Under the pieces are notes generated by a model that did not search any database, was not told where the DNA came from, and saw nothing but the letters and a program-made list of their open reading frames with translations. Made by a program: the position numbers and the translations under genes. A stretch of 64,000 nt of DNA from an uncultured Planctomycetota bacterium (GTDB lineage: Bacteria > Planctomycetota > Phycisphaerae > Sedimentisphaerales > UBA12454), in contig CAINDG010000050.1 in assembly GCA_903847315.1 (NCBI GenBank), positions 48,872-112,871 of the forward strand, in the 5' to 3' direction. Shown piece after piece: positions 44,103 through 53,608 of the stretch (its first letter is position 1; each line of letters opens with the position of its first letter).

Positions 44103-44792
44103 ATGACTAAAAAAGCCGAAGATAAAGTTCGTAGAGGGATGATGGCAAACATCCGTAAAAACCTGATTTCAGGTGTGCTTATTGCTGTGCCGTTTGTGGT
44201 CAGTCTGCTGATTATTCAATGGCTCTTTCGCGCTATGGCAGGCCTTTTGCAGCCGATTGTGGGTAGAGTTCTGCCCATGCTCGCGAAGTTCGTTATTACT
44301 ACTCCTGTTCCGGATGTTTACCAGCGTATCGCTGTGGCGACTATTTCGGTTATATTGCTTGTTTTACTGCTCTACTTTGTTGGTGCAATCGGACAGTTTG
44401 TTATCGGCAGGCGTTTTATATCGATTGGCGAAAAATTGTTTATGCAGATACCAATTGTTCGAACAATCTACGGCTCGAGCAAACAGGTTGTCAAAGCGAT
44501 GTCGCTGCCTGACAGGTCGGTGTTTAAATCGGTTGTTTTAGTGGATTTCCCAAGACCGGGGTTAAAGGCGGTGGGGTTTTTGACAGGTTTTATTACCGAC
44601 CCTGAAGGGAAAAAGTACTGCAAAATATTTATACCTGCAACGCCGAACCCCACAACAGGATTTTTTGAGCTTGTACCCGAAGAAGAGACGTTTGCAACTA
44701 ATATAAGTATCGAGGATGGGTTCAAAATGATTATCTCCGGCGGCGTCGTTGCCCCTGATACGTTCAATTATATTAAACAGGACCGCTCCTAA
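44103..44792 (+). CDS. DUF502 family membrane protein
   Basis: A 229-residue protein with two membrane helices (about residues 19-40 and 78-100) followed by the conserved DUF502 core: GEKLFMQIPIVRTIYGSSKQVVKAM, then FKSVVLVDFPRPGLKAVGFLTG and the FIPATPNPTTGF loop. The family is widespread, including in plants (COV proteins), and its activity is unknown. It could share the transcript of the upstream permease. Starts with ATG preceded by GGGACGGAC. Confidence 0.9.
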   Translation: MTKKAEDKVRRGMMANIRKNLISGVLIAVPFVVSLLIIQWLFRAMAGLLQPIVGRVLPMLAKFVITTPVPDVYQRIAVATISVILLVLLLYFVGAIGQFVIGRRFISIGEKLFMQIPIVRTIYGSSKQVVKAMSLPDRSVFKSVVLVDFPRPGLKAVGFLTGFITDPEGKKYCKIFIPATPNPTTGFFELVPEEETFATNISIEDGFKMIISGGVVAPDTFNYIKQDRS

Positions 44793-44808
44793 ATCCCGTC
44801 GTGGCGTT

Positions 44809-46293
44809 CTATCGCTCAGAATTAATATTGTAAAGTTTGTTTATACCGTAGTTTTGAGCTATCGACATACCGGCTGAATCGAGCTGACTTCTGTCCAGCA
44901 CAATTGTCGGTTGTTCCATCTCAAATTCGATAACGTGATATTTTTCCTGCGGTTTCAGGGCAAGAGCCTGCGGTATATCTTTCATCGAGTTGATTTTCAT
45001 CCCGTTAATACTGTCAACAACCATCTGATTCAGACCATGATAACCAAGATTGATATTAGCGGGCAGACAGTAGCTTAAAATGATAATCTGTTTTCGCTGC
45101 TCGGTCGGTTTAAAGGCCTGGTTGAGCAGATAATCGTAAATATGCGGCTCAACCTTTCCCTGCCAGTCTTCGCCTCTTGCGGTAAGATAGGTTTTTGTAA
45201 GTTTCTGAAAAACACAGCCTCCGATGATTATATATTCCGGCTGGCGGTCGAACTCATACCACGGCACGAGCATATCGGATACGTTAAAGTTTTTAACAAG
45301 CGTTTCAATTTTTTGTTTTTTGCTATCGCGCCACACTTCGAAGGCAATTTTTTCGCCGGCGGTTTTATTTGTAATCAAATAGTCAAAAATAAGCTGGTCA
45401 AATTCAGGATGTTTGAATTTGCCGTAAGGATTAATGTCGAATTCGTCTATGTTAAGCAGCACATCGCCTTTCCTGAGTACATCGCTGCCTGTGCCGATAG
45501 TATAGACGCTGGAAACATAAACGCCATTCTGAATTTCATCGGGCATTTTAAGATATTTTCTCATCGCCGGCTCGAGCAGTCTGGTTACCTCGAAGCCTGT
45601 CATACCTGTGCCGTTGTATTTTCCGTCCCTGGCATCGGCTAAAAAGCGATTGATAACTTTCGCCGGTATAATACCTGCCTCTTTGTTTTCGTTGCCCCAG
45701 CAGGCGATGCCGAGCGGCTTATTATCGAGACAGTATAATTGGCCTGAGCCGGTTCGGTCCGATACGCCGGCGGCGACAAAAGTAAGCATTCGCGAAAACG
45801 AAATTGACGAATTATCGACCGAAGCCCTGTCCAGAAAACCTCTGCCGTTATACATCTGTCCGCTGGCCGAGAGCCAGTAAAAGTTAACGCCGGCTCCTTT
45901 TTTGTATTTCTCGCAAAAAACAAGCGGCACAAGAGGCTTGCCCAGTGAGTTTGAATCCAACTCTATCAGGGCAAGATTACTTTCGTAATCGATAACTTTT
46001 ATTTTTGCCGATATATATTCGTTGCGGTCGGCTTTTTGTGCCCTGATAAAAGCAGCATTGGCGACGTTATACGCGGTTGTTAAAACCTCATTGCCGGAAA
46101 CGGCGCAGCCTACGCCGAAGCCCTCGCTAATGTCCTTGTTCTTCCATGGCTGATATTGTTCGTAGCCGTAATAGGATACCTGAAGATAGACAATGGAGCT
46201 TTTTAACGACTCCGACATATCAGGACTGTCTTTGGCGGAAGCCAAAGATATTAACGAACAAGTCAAGATACTAAGAATTATTATTTTATTCAT
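44809..46293 (-). CDS. Inactive trypsin-like (HtrA-type) paralogue with lost catalytic residues
   Basis: Paralogue of the next gene upstream with a signal peptide (residues 1-20) and the same order of blocks, but the catalytic His is replaced by Tyr75 (LTTAYNVAN in place of LTNAHNVSD), the Asp by Asn106 (YESNLALIEL in place of HDCDLALLKV), and GNSGGP reads TGSGQL. Protease activity is therefore unlikely; a binding or regulatory role is possible. The ATG at 46293 is fixed by GGAGG seven bases upstream and overlaps the neighbour's TGA (ATGA). It ends 17 bp past the convergent DUF502 gene. Confidence 0.82.
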   Translation of the reverse strand: MNKIIILSILTCSLISLASAKDSPDMSESLKSSIVYLQVSYYGYEQYQPWKNKDISEGFGVGCAVSGNEVLTTAYNVANAAFIRAQKADRNEYISAKIKVIDYESNLALIELDSNSLGKPLVPLVFCEKYKKGAGVNFYWLSASGQMYNGRGFLDRASVDNSSISFSRMLTFVAAGVSDRTGSGQLYCLDNKPLGIACWGNENKEAGIIPAKVINRFLADARDGKYNGTGMTGFEVTRLLEPAMRKYLKMPDEIQNGVYVSSVYTIGTGSDVLRKGDVLLNIDEFDINPYGKFKHPEFDQLIFDYLITNKTAGEKIAFEVWRDSKKQKIETLVKNFNVSDMLVPWYEFDRQPEYIIIGGCVFQKLTKTYLTARGEDWQGKVEPHIYDYLLNQAFKPTEQRKQIIILSYCLPANINLGYHGLNQMVVDSINGMKINSMKDIPQALALKPQEKYHVIEFEMEQPTIVLDRSQLDSAGMSIAQNYGINKLYNINSER

Positions 46294-47756
46294 AGCTGTT
46301 CCTCCGGAAACGTCCATGATGGAACGTTATATTTTTTCAGAATAGTATCGTTTAGCTTATGAGCCAGACTGGTTTCCAGCAGCAGCGGTTTATCAGAGTC
46401 CATAAACTTGAGAATATAAAACTCGCAATTTTTATTTTCAAAAGCCTTGCGGACGTCATCAATACTTCGCACAGGAGTATCGTTAATGCTCTGAAGCGGT
46501 TTATTCTGAAACTCGTCAGCATAGGCGTTTATTTCGTCCGGCAGAATTTCCGAAAGCACAACATATTCCTTCCGGAGCCGGTCTTTGTTGAGCTGCTGGG
46601 AGTCGCTCATAAGATATCTGAGTGTATGAGGAATACTGTCGAGCCAGTCTCTGCCCCAGGTTTCGAGAAAGTTTCGGCTTGCCGTAACGAATGTAAGACC
46701 TGCGAAACAAACATAAGGCGGGGGATTGTCGTAAAGGCGTGCAAATTCAAAAACAGGGCGGTTAAGCTGGACTGTCAATTTTGCGGTATTTTTCTGCCCG
46801 TTGCGCCAGAATGTAATGTCAACTGTCTGGCCGATTTGTTTTGTCTCCACATCCTCGGAAAGATGGTATTTTTTGCCGTAAATCATAATCATACCGTCGT
46901 TGTCAACATCGTAATTGTCAATCTGTGTTATGCAGTCGTTTCTCTGCAGCACTTTCTCAGCCGAGCTGTTGAGCAGAACCGACGTTACAATAACGCCCTG
47001 AACATCTGCCGGCAGTTTGAGAAAATCTTTGTAGCTGTCGTTGTGCAGACCTGCAAAAAGATTTACCCCAAGCGAACCGAAACCTTCATATTTGCCATTG
47101 TTTACATCCGCAAGAAAATGTTCGATTACAGTAGTCGGTATCATATAGCCGATGTTGTCAGCCTGAACCAGTCCCTGAAAAGCTACTCCGACGACGTTGC
47201 CGTCGAGTATTACAGGTCCGCCGCTGTTGCCGGGATTTATGGCCGCGTCGGTTTGTACGACCAGATGAGCGTCGGCTCCGCTGTGGACGTACATATCGGT
47301 CTGGATGCGGGAAATAATACCTTTCGTAACGCTGATGTGCGTCCCACCCATCGGAAAGCCGTAAGTTGTGACTGTGCTGTCGACATCCGGCAGTGTGCCG
47401 AACGCCAGCGGCTGGGTATCTTCAAAAAAGGATTTGTCCGATACCTTCAGCAGAGCAAGGTCGCAGTCGTGCCCGATAAATTCTACGGTCGCGGGATATT
47501 TTTTTGCGACGTTTTCTTTTTTGACAATGATATATCTGAAGTCTGATACGTTATGAGCGTTGGTGAGGATTCTGCTGCCTTCGATTATAAAGCCCGAACC
47601 TACGCCGTGAGATACAGAAGTTTGTTTCCATGGCGTCGTATAGTCGAAAGGCTGTTTTGCAATCTGGAGCATAACTACGGATTTCGACATATCGAACGGC
47701 TGAGCCGGACAGACGGCGGCCAGAACCAGAATAAGAATAATTGCTGTTTTTTTCAT
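46290..47756 (-). CDS. Secreted trypsin-like serine protease, HtrA-type
   Basis: Has a signal peptide (residues 1-18) and an intact catalytic triad: His68 (LTNAHNV), Asp99 (DCDLALLKV) and Ser178 (NPGNSGGPV). A PDZ-like region follows (about 225-310, VQGVIVTSVLLNSSAEKVLQRND), and then a longer C-terminal domain of about 170 residues shared with the inactive paralogue. It would act in the periplasm on misfolded or specific proteins. It is part of the minus-strand run from proS to the inactive paralogue. Confidence 0.9.
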   Translation of the reverse strand: MKKTAIILILVLAAVCPAQPFDMSKSVVMLQIAKQPFDYTTPWKQTSVSHGVGSGFIIEGSRILTNAHNVSDFRYIIVKKENVAKKYPATVEFIGHDCDLALLKVSDKSFFEDTQPLAFGTLPDVDSTVTTYGFPMGGTHISVTKGIISRIQTDMYVHSGADAHLVVQTDAAINPGNSGGPVILDGNVVGVAFQGLVQADNIGYMIPTTVIEHFLADVNNGKYEGFGSLGVNLFAGLHNDSYKDFLKLPADVQGVIVTSVLLNSSAEKVLQRNDCITQIDNYDVDNDGMIMIYGKKYHLSEDVETKQIGQTVDITFWRNGQKNTAKLTVQLNRPVFEFARLYDNPPPYVCFAGLTFVTASRNFLETWGRDWLDSIPHTLRYLMSDSQQLNKDRLRKEYVVLSEILPDEINAYADEFQNKPLQSINDTPVRSIDDVRKAFENKNCEFYILKFMDSDKPLLLETSLAHKLNDTILKKYNVPSWTFPEEQL

Positions 47757-47776
47757 ATTTTACTCCGTACAGGATT

Positions 47777-50038
47777 TTATTTGCTCTGATTTAGCATATT
47801 TTGAGTCAATTGTTCAAGTTTTTCTTTTGCGAAGCTGTAATTTACATCCCCGAGCCTGCTGACGACTTCTTTGCCGGGATACATAATTTTAAATTGTTCC
47901 CTGTAAGCGTCCTCGATTGTTATAGCCCGCGTATAATGCTCGATGGCAAAATCAATCTTATTAAGCTGTTGTGCGATGTTGGCAACAGTCAGATGCAATT
48001 CCGACGAGGCAGGGTATAGGCCGACGGCCTGGTTAAGCGAATCAAAGGCTTTTTCGAGCCATATAATGCGATGTTGCGGAGCCGCCTCGGCCAGCGACTG
48101 GTAAATTTCTGCCAGTTTTTCATAATTCTTGTAATCTGCCCGGTCTCTTTGGATGGCGGTCTTAAAAGCTTTTTCGGCCAGCAATAATATTTCCTTGTTT
48201 TCCGATGGGTTGATTTTGGAAACGTATTGAAAAATTTTGCCTTGCAGTGTCGGCGGAGCCGGATTGAACCGGTCGTCGGCGATTGCCGAGGCAAGTATTG
48301 CCGATGCATTTTCAAGTTGGCCGTAATATGAAAACAGCTTTGCCGTTTCAAGTTTAACGGCTGTCTTGCCGACCGGAATTATATACTGCCCAATCAAAAC
48401 AGCGGTCAAAGCCGCAGCTAAAGCCATATAACCTGTTGTTTTCAGCATTCCGGTTTTTTTAACTTCGACAGCGGCACCTGGCGATTGTGAAACGATTAAC
48501 GCCGCAATCGCCCAGAAAGCAGTCATAATGCCGGGTTCGAATATTGCAAAGTCGATGAGATTGCCGAGCAGTACCGCAAATATTCCGCAAAGCAAAGGCG
48601 CTTTCCAGATGGAAAATTCGTCATAACTCTTTCTGCTTTTTATGCAGAGCCATAAAGTTGTGCCGAAGAAAAACGCCGGCACAGCGTACGTAACAGTAAA
48701 AATATAAATGGCAACCTGGATATCCGAGGAAAGTTCAGCCCTGACGGCGGCAGGCCGCAGAAAAATAAAAACCAGGATTGTAAATACGCCGCACCAATAC
48801 GCTGCTGCGGAAAGATTATTTTTCTCTTCTGCCGGCAGGGGTTTGGAATTCTTCATTGCCCTGATAATCGGCACAAAAAGGGCGGTACAAAATCCTGCCA
48901 GGCCGATTATGCCGTAACTGCTCAGGATGCTTAATACAAAACAATGCGGGTCTCGAACTGATTCAAGCCCTTCGGGAATTTTGTAATGTGTGTAGAACGA
49001 GCCGAAATTGCTGCCTCCGACGCCTGTAAAAAAATGGTCTGCAATCATCGCAGCCGAACCGACCCAGTACTGCCATCTGACCAGCATTGAATTGCCGCCG
49101 GGAAGAGTATTATATTTGAGACCGTAAGAGACAATAAGAATTATTGCTGTGATGAAAATTGCGGCCGTTGCCGAAAAAATGGGAATTTTATGAGCCTTGA
49201 AAAATTTTCCAAAACCGGCCGATATCAAAAGTATAATAGAAGCTATAATGAATGAAAGCAATGCCCCTTTGCTGGCGGTAAGCGCAAGCCCCGTAAACAA
49301 AACAAGCAGTATTATTACAGGCAGGACAAACGTCTTTAAAGGTTTTTTCCCGATTTTTTTCAGGCCGGGGCCGAAAACGGCAAAAGCCGAAAATATCGCC
49401 AGGTTGAAAAAACATCCCGCGCTGTTGCTGGTGGTGAAAAACCCTTTGATGTCTTTCGAATAGAGCCTGTGTTCGTAGAGCATCTGCTGGAACGAACCGG
49501 GCTCTATGCCGAGTTTTGCAAGCTGAATTTCCGGTTCTGTTTTGTATTGTTCGATAAGCATCTTGTTGCTGCTGAAATACTGGTCGCCGCACTGATATAC
49601 GTTTACAAACCCCATCGCGATAATAACAAAAAGCAGGGTTTTTCCTCTTGCCTGGGAGTCGAGTAACTGACAAAGTACGACCGCTGAAAAAATAGAAGCG
49701 ATAATTGTCAGCGAATCGTTTAAGGCGGCTCTTCGGTTTGAGGCAAAGTATGTACTTATAACGGCAGCGACAGCAAACAAAATCAGGCCGATTTCAATGC
49801 CCGTATATTTGTACCGGCGTTTGCGGTTCCGGCTCAAAACGACAAACCAGAAAACCGCCGATAACAACAGAACAACTGAAATGCATATACTGATAAAATT
49901 GTCGTAAAAAACGCCTTCGAGGCTGAATGATTCTACCGTGGAGTTTTCTGTGAAACTCAATCGCAAGGCGATTATGCAGAGAAACAGAACAAAAAACGCC
50001 TGTGTGCCGAGGTCTTTTTTAATTTGTTTGTTTGTTAC
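47777..50038 (-). CDS. O-antigen ligase/polymerase-like membrane protein with C-terminal TPRs
   Basis: A protein of about 750 residues with roughly 12 membrane segments in the first 550 residues and TPR-like helices to the end (for example PASSELHLTVANIAQQLNKIDFAIEHYTRAITIED). Within the membrane part, FTGVGGSNFGSFYTHYKIPEGLESVRDPHCFVL matches the Wzy/WaaL (O-antigen ligase) conserved loop with its His. It may ligate or polymerise a surface glycan. It follows a WecA-type gene that would make the lipid-linked starter. The ATG at 50038 overlaps the WecA 3' end; an earlier one at 50059 is possible. Confidence 0.83.
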   Translation of the reverse strand, partial: VTNKQIKKDLGTQAFFVLFLCIIALRLSFTENSTVESFSLEGVFYDNFISICISVVLLLSAVFWFVVLSRNRKRRYKYTGIEIGLILFAVAAVISTYFASNRRAALNDSLTIIASIFSAVVLCQLLDSQARGKTLLFVIIAMGFVNVYQCGDQYFSSNKMLIEQYKTEPEIQLAKLGIEPGSFQQMLYEHRLYSKDIKGFFTTSNSAGCFFNLAIFSAFAVFGPGLKKIGKKPLKTFVLPVIILLVLFTGLALTASKGALLSFIIASIILLISAGFGKFFKAHKIPIFSATAAIFITAIILIVSYGLKYNTLPGGNSMLVRWQYWVGSAAMIADHFFTGVGGSNFGSFYTHYKIPEGLESVRDPHCFVLSILSSYGIIGLAGFCTALFVPIIRAMKNSKPLPAEEKNNLSAAAYWCGVFTILVFIFLRPAAVRAELSSDIQVAIYIFTVTYAVPAFFFGTTLWLCIKSRKSYDEFSIWKAPLLCGIFAVLLGNLIDFAIFEPGIMTAFWAIAALIVSQSPGAAVEVKKTGMLKTTGYMALAAALTAVLIGQYIIPVGKTAVKLETAKLFSYYGQLENASAILASAIADDRFNPAPPTLQGKIFQYVSKINPSENKEILLLAEKAFKTAIQRDRADYKNYEKLAEIYQSLAEAAPQHRIIWLEKAFDSLNQAVGLYPASSELHLTVANIAQQLNKIDFAIEHYTRAITIEDAYREQFKIMYPGKEVVSRLGDVNYSFAKEKLEQLTQNMLNQSK

Positions 50039-51134
50039 CATTTTTTCCCATAGATTCAAGGACGGCGATAATTCCGAGAACCATTATGGTTTGCAAAAAC
50101 ACCAGCACTCCATAAGGCCATTCTGTCTCTTTCAGCACCACCGCGCCCAGACCTGTAGCGATAGTCGCCAGATAAAGCGTCAGGACCGCCTGAACCTCGG
50201 TCAGGCCGAGTCTTTTGAGCCTGTGGGAAAAGTGCTGCGTATCGCCGACAAAAGGACTTTTACCCTGCCTGATTCGCAGTGCGGTAACGCTGATGAAGTC
50301 ATAAAGTGGAATAGCCATTATAACCAGAGGCATTATAATATTGTACCAGCGGATGTCTTCCATACTGTTATAGTATGTAGTTTTGAGCGTAAGCAGGGCG
50401 ACGAAGAAACCGACAACCAGCGAACCGGCATCGCCCATAAATATAGAGGCGGGATAAAAATTGAATACCAAAAAGCCTGCCAATGTACCGGAGAAAACCA
50501 TTGCAAAACAGGCGACAAAAGCCTGCTTCGAAAGAATCGCAATGATAAACATAATTAAAGAAACAATTATGGCTATGCCTGCGCTGGTGCCGTCCATATT
50601 ATCGAGAAAATTAAAGGCGTTGATAATTAGTACAATCCAGAAAGTGCTTAGAATGGATGTTAAAAGCCTGCTTTCAATGAAAAACTCCACCCTGACATCT
50701 CCCCAGTATGCCGCGGCGAATGCGACGGCAAATTCCACCACCAGTTTCGGCACAGGTCCCAGATTTTTCATATCATCCCACATACCGAGCAGGAATAATA
50801 CGGCTGCGCATCCTATTGCTATCCATAATTGTATTGTTTTGGCTGCGAACCCCTGGATATAAAGCTCGAAATTCCGCCCAAAAAGTTCTGTTGTCTGGTT
50901 GAACATAAAAAATTCGATAAAGACTGTTACCGTCAGACATGCCAGCAGTATAGTAAGGAATATGCTGATGCCGCCGCCCATTGGGATTATTTTCTTGTGG
51001 AAGCGGTCGTCCGTTGGATGGGCCAGCAGACCGAATTTTACGGCCATCCTTTTCGCGACAAACGTCAACAGTATGGAGGTGACAAATGCCGCCAGAAAAC
51101 AAAGTACTGCAAATACGCCAAGCGCATCTTCCAT
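50019..51134 (-). CDS. Undecaprenyl-phosphate sugar-1-phosphate transferase, WecA/TagO/MraY family
   Basis: Starts lipid-linked glycan synthesis by transferring a HexNAc-1-phosphate to undecaprenyl phosphate. About ten membrane helices in 371 residues. Key loops: NAFNFLDNMDGTSAG with the Asp pair that binds metal, FNFYPASIFMGDAGSLVVGF and PFVGDTQHFSHRLKRLGLT with the family His. It is not MraY, as the MraY-specific C-terminal pattern is missing. The O-antigen-ligase-like gene follows with overlapping ends, so both likely serve an envelope polysaccharide. Confidence 0.92.
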   Translation of the reverse strand: MEDALGVFAVLCFLAAFVTSILLTFVAKRMAVKFGLLAHPTDDRFHKKIIPMGGGISIFLTILLACLTVTVFIEFFMFNQTTELFGRNFELYIQGFAAKTIQLWIAIGCAAVLFLLGMWDDMKNLGPVPKLVVEFAVAFAAAYWGDVRVEFFIESRLLTSILSTFWIVLIINAFNFLDNMDGTSAGIAIIVSLIMFIIAILSKQAFVACFAMVFSGTLAGFLVFNFYPASIFMGDAGSLVVGFFVALLTLKTTYYNSMEDIRWYNIIMPLVIMAIPLYDFISVTALRIRQGKSPFVGDTQHFSHRLKRLGLTEVQAVLTLYLATIATGLGAVVLKETEWPYGVLVFLQTIMVLGIIAVLESMGKNGNKQTN

Positions 51135-51139
51135 AGGAT

Positions 51140-51676
51140 TTACTCCTTTAATTGTTGAACAAGTTTTTCCCTGACCTGGCTGAAAAAGTTATGATATCGC
51201 TGTTCCTTATGGTCGGGAAACGTATATTCGAATGACGTCCATTGGCCTTTGCTGTAAATAAGCGTTACTTCGGCCCATATTTTTTTGCCGATATAAATCC
51301 GATGCGAAAAATTCTTCGTACTGGCAAGCACCAGTTTTGACGGCTCGATATAGCCGGGGTCGAGATTGACAGGCCTTCTCAGCTCGCCGTCCAGAACGTC
51401 GGCAAGTTTCGCTTCCATTTTATTTGTCTTATGCTTGATATCCGAAAGCTTATCGGGAGCAATCAGTTTTTCCACTGTTACGAATTTTTTCAAAATCTCC
51501 CTGCCGGTCTCTTCGGCGTAATATTCCGTATGAGTAAAAGGCCATACCGGGCTTTGAAAGTCGCAGTCGCCGAATTTCGCCTTTATCATATCGACAGCGG
51601 CGTCCAGAGCATTGGCGTTACAGCCGAGTATGCCGATAATCAGCTTTACCGGGTCAGGTTTTTTAAGCTCCCACAT
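51140..51676 (-). CDS. DUF4416 family protein
   Basis: A 178-residue soluble protein. Features that match DUF4416 are the opening KLIIGILGC, FQSPVWPFTHTEYYAEETG near residue 40, the RPVNLDPGYIEPSKLVLASTKNFSHRIYIG block in the middle, and WTSFEYTFPDHKEQRYHNFF near the end. No activity is known. Overlaps the 3' end of proS by 14 bases and precedes the WecA-type gene by five bases, so it is translationally linked to both. Confidence 0.88.
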   Translation of the reverse strand: MWELKKPDPVKLIIGILGCNANALDAAVDMIKAKFGDCDFQSPVWPFTHTEYYAEETGREILKKFVTVEKLIAPDKLSDIKHKTNKMEAKLADVLDGELRRPVNLDPGYIEPSKLVLASTKNFSHRIYIGKKIWAEVTLIYSKGQWTSFEYTFPDHKEQRYHNFFSQVREKLVQQLKE

Positions 51677-53402
51677 TCAGTTCTGCCTTAAGTTTCTCAA
51701 TCAATTGTAATATCTTTTCCTTTACCTGTACAAGCGGAACTTTTGTTATTTCGCTTTCGCGGCGGAGTTTGATTTCAGCGTTGTTTTCAGCGAGTGATTT
51801 GGCGCCGATTGTTACGCGAATCGGAATACCGAGCAAATCGGCGTCCTTGAATTTAACGCCTCCGCGGGCGTCTCTGTCGTCCAGCAGTACTTCCGCGCCG
51901 GCAGCGGTAAGTTCGTTGTAAATATTTTCTGCCGCGGCTGCGATTTCTTCGCCATTGCCCGCAGGTGTAATAATCACATCGAAGGGCGCGATGCTGATTG
52001 GCCAGATAATGCCGTCGTTATCGCGCGATATTTCTATGGCCGAGGCCACGATTCTGTTTATCCCGATGCCGTAGCAGCCCATAATGCAGAACTTTTCCGT
52101 GCTGTCTTTATCGAGAAATTTCGCGCCGAGTTTCGTGCTGTATTTTGTGCCGAGTTTGAACACCTGCCCGACTTCGATGCCTCTTTTGAATGTGAGTTTC
52201 TGCCCTTTATACGTATCGCCCTGGACGGCGTTTCGTATATCGGCGATTATTACATTTTTGCCCGTTATTGGAAAATCCCGCCCCGGCACAACATTTTTAA
52301 CGTGGTAATCCGTTTTATTGGCGCCTGTTATGCCAGCTTCGATTGTCAGGACTGAATGGTCGATAATAAGTTTGTTAATTTTCGGAGTAATGCCGATAGG
52401 ACCGGCAAAGCCGACTTCCGCACCGGTCAGGGCTTTAATCGTCTGCTCATCGGCAAGCTCAATGGACTTGCCGGCGACACATCGCAACTTTTCCGGATTT
52501 ATTTCAAAATCGCCCCGCACAAGGGCAAGAATCAAATCGGTTCCTGACTTGTAAACGAGTGTTTTTATAAGCTCTTTCGCGTTTGCTTTCAGAAATGCGC
52601 AGATTTCTTCGATGGTTTTCCGGTTAGGCGTATTGATTTCTTCAACTGGTTTGTAATTTTTATTTCCCGTTTTGGCCGGCAGGGCATCGACCGGCGCCTT
52701 TTCGATATTCGTCGCGTAGCTGCCGTCTTCTGTTTGAACGATAACATCTTCTCCCGATTCGCAGGGAATAGTAAACTGATGAGACCCGCTTCCGCCCATT
52801 TCGCCGGACTCCGCCTCGACGATTACATACTTCAAGCCGCATCTGCTGAAAATCCTTTTGTAAGTTTCGTACATTACTTTATATGTATCATCGAGACTCT
52901 TTTCATCGGCATGGAAGCTATAGGCGTCCTTCATAATAAATTCGCGGCTTCGAAGTACGCCGAACCGCGGCCTGAATTCGTCCCTGAACTTGAAACTGAT
53001 TTGATAAAGGTTTATCGGCAGTTGTTTATATGAATTTATTTCTCCCGCTGCCAAATTGGTAACGACTTCTTCAGCGGTCGGCGCAAGGACATTTTCTCTG
53101 CCGTGCCGGTCGGTAAAGTGTGCCATCGTCGGCCCGTAATCGACGTTGCGTCCAGTCTGCTGCCATAATTCCATCGGCTGAACGGAAGGCATCAGGATTT
53201 CCTGTGCGCCGCTTTTGTCCATCTCGTTTCGGACGATATTCATCACCTTTTTCAGTATCCGCCAGCCTGCCGGCAGGTAAGTATATGTCCCGCTGGCCAG
53301 TTTTCGCATTAATCCTGCCCGAATCATTAACTGGTGGCTTGGAATCTCCGCATCTGATGGAACTTCTTTAACGGTCGGTATTAACGCCTCGCTGTATCGC
53401 AT
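51663..53402 (-). CDS. proS: Prolyl-tRNA synthetase, bacterial type with YbaK-like editing insertion
   Basis: Charges tRNA-Pro. Class II motif 1/2 regions are readable (MRKLASGTYTYLPAGWRILKKVMNIVRNEMD; FRDEFRPRFGVLRSREFIMKDAYSFH), as is motif 3 (GCYGIGINRIVASAIE). Residues of about 250-375 form the YbaK/INS editing domain that clears mischarged alanine (VRGDFEINPEKLRCVAG, FAGPIGI). The anticodon-binding domain follows. At 579 residues it is of the normal bacterial (ProRS-B) type. Confidence 0.97.
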   Translation of the reverse strand: MRYSEALIPTVKEVPSDAEIPSHQLMIRAGLMRKLASGTYTYLPAGWRILKKVMNIVRNEMDKSGAQEILMPSVQPMELWQQTGRNVDYGPTMAHFTDRHGRENVLAPTAEEVVTNLAAGEINSYKQLPINLYQISFKFRDEFRPRFGVLRSREFIMKDAYSFHADEKSLDDTYKVMYETYKRIFSRCGLKYVIVEAESGEMGGSGSHQFTIPCESGEDVIVQTEDGSYATNIEKAPVDALPAKTGNKNYKPVEEINTPNRKTIEEICAFLKANAKELIKTLVYKSGTDLILALVRGDFEINPEKLRCVAGKSIELADEQTIKALTGAEVGFAGPIGITPKINKLIIDHSVLTIEAGITGANKTDYHVKNVVPGRDFPITGKNVIIADIRNAVQGDTYKGQKLTFKRGIEVGQVFKLGTKYSTKLGAKFLDKDSTEKFCIMGCYGIGINRIVASAIEISRDNDGIIWPISIAPFDVIITPAGNGEEIAAAAENIYNELTAAGAEVLLDDRDARGGVKFKDADLLGIPIRVTIGAKSLAENNAEIKLRRESEITKVPLVQVKEKILQLIEKLKAELNVGA

Positions 53403-53462
53403 GCCTTTGTCTGCTTTCCTTGCTATTTTACCTGAATTTACATTGTCCGGTTTAATCCCGCA

Positions 53463-53491
53463 TTTATATCGTCAAAATCGCCGATTTGCAA
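53463..53491 (-). promoter_or_regulatory. Possible promoter of the proS operon
   Basis: Minus strand TTGCAA (53486-53491), 17-bp spacer, TATAAA (53463-53468), about 60 bp before proS. It is back to back with the plus-strand TPR promoter. Confidence 0.45.
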
Positions 53492-53526
53492 GATAATCTT
53501 TGGCGTTCAGCTTTTCTTAAAACCTT

Positions 53527-53554
53527 TTGACAGCGTCTCTTACTCTGGTATAAT
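53527..53554 (+). promoter_or_regulatory. Sigma70 promoter of the TPR lipoprotein gene
   Basis: TTGACA (53527-53532), 16-bp spacer, TATAAT (53549-53554). Both hexamers are perfect; the start of transcription would be near 53561, 48 bases before the ATG. Confidence 0.7.
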
Positions 53555-53608
53555 TGTCCCCAAAGTTGTAAAGCCGGACCGAATATTTGGCTTATGAAAG
53601 GATTGCTT

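Noticed and set aside
46359..47546. 395-codon plus-strand ORF opposite the HtrA-like gene
   Set aside because: Fully antisense to a protease with an intact triad; the product has no recognisable domain.
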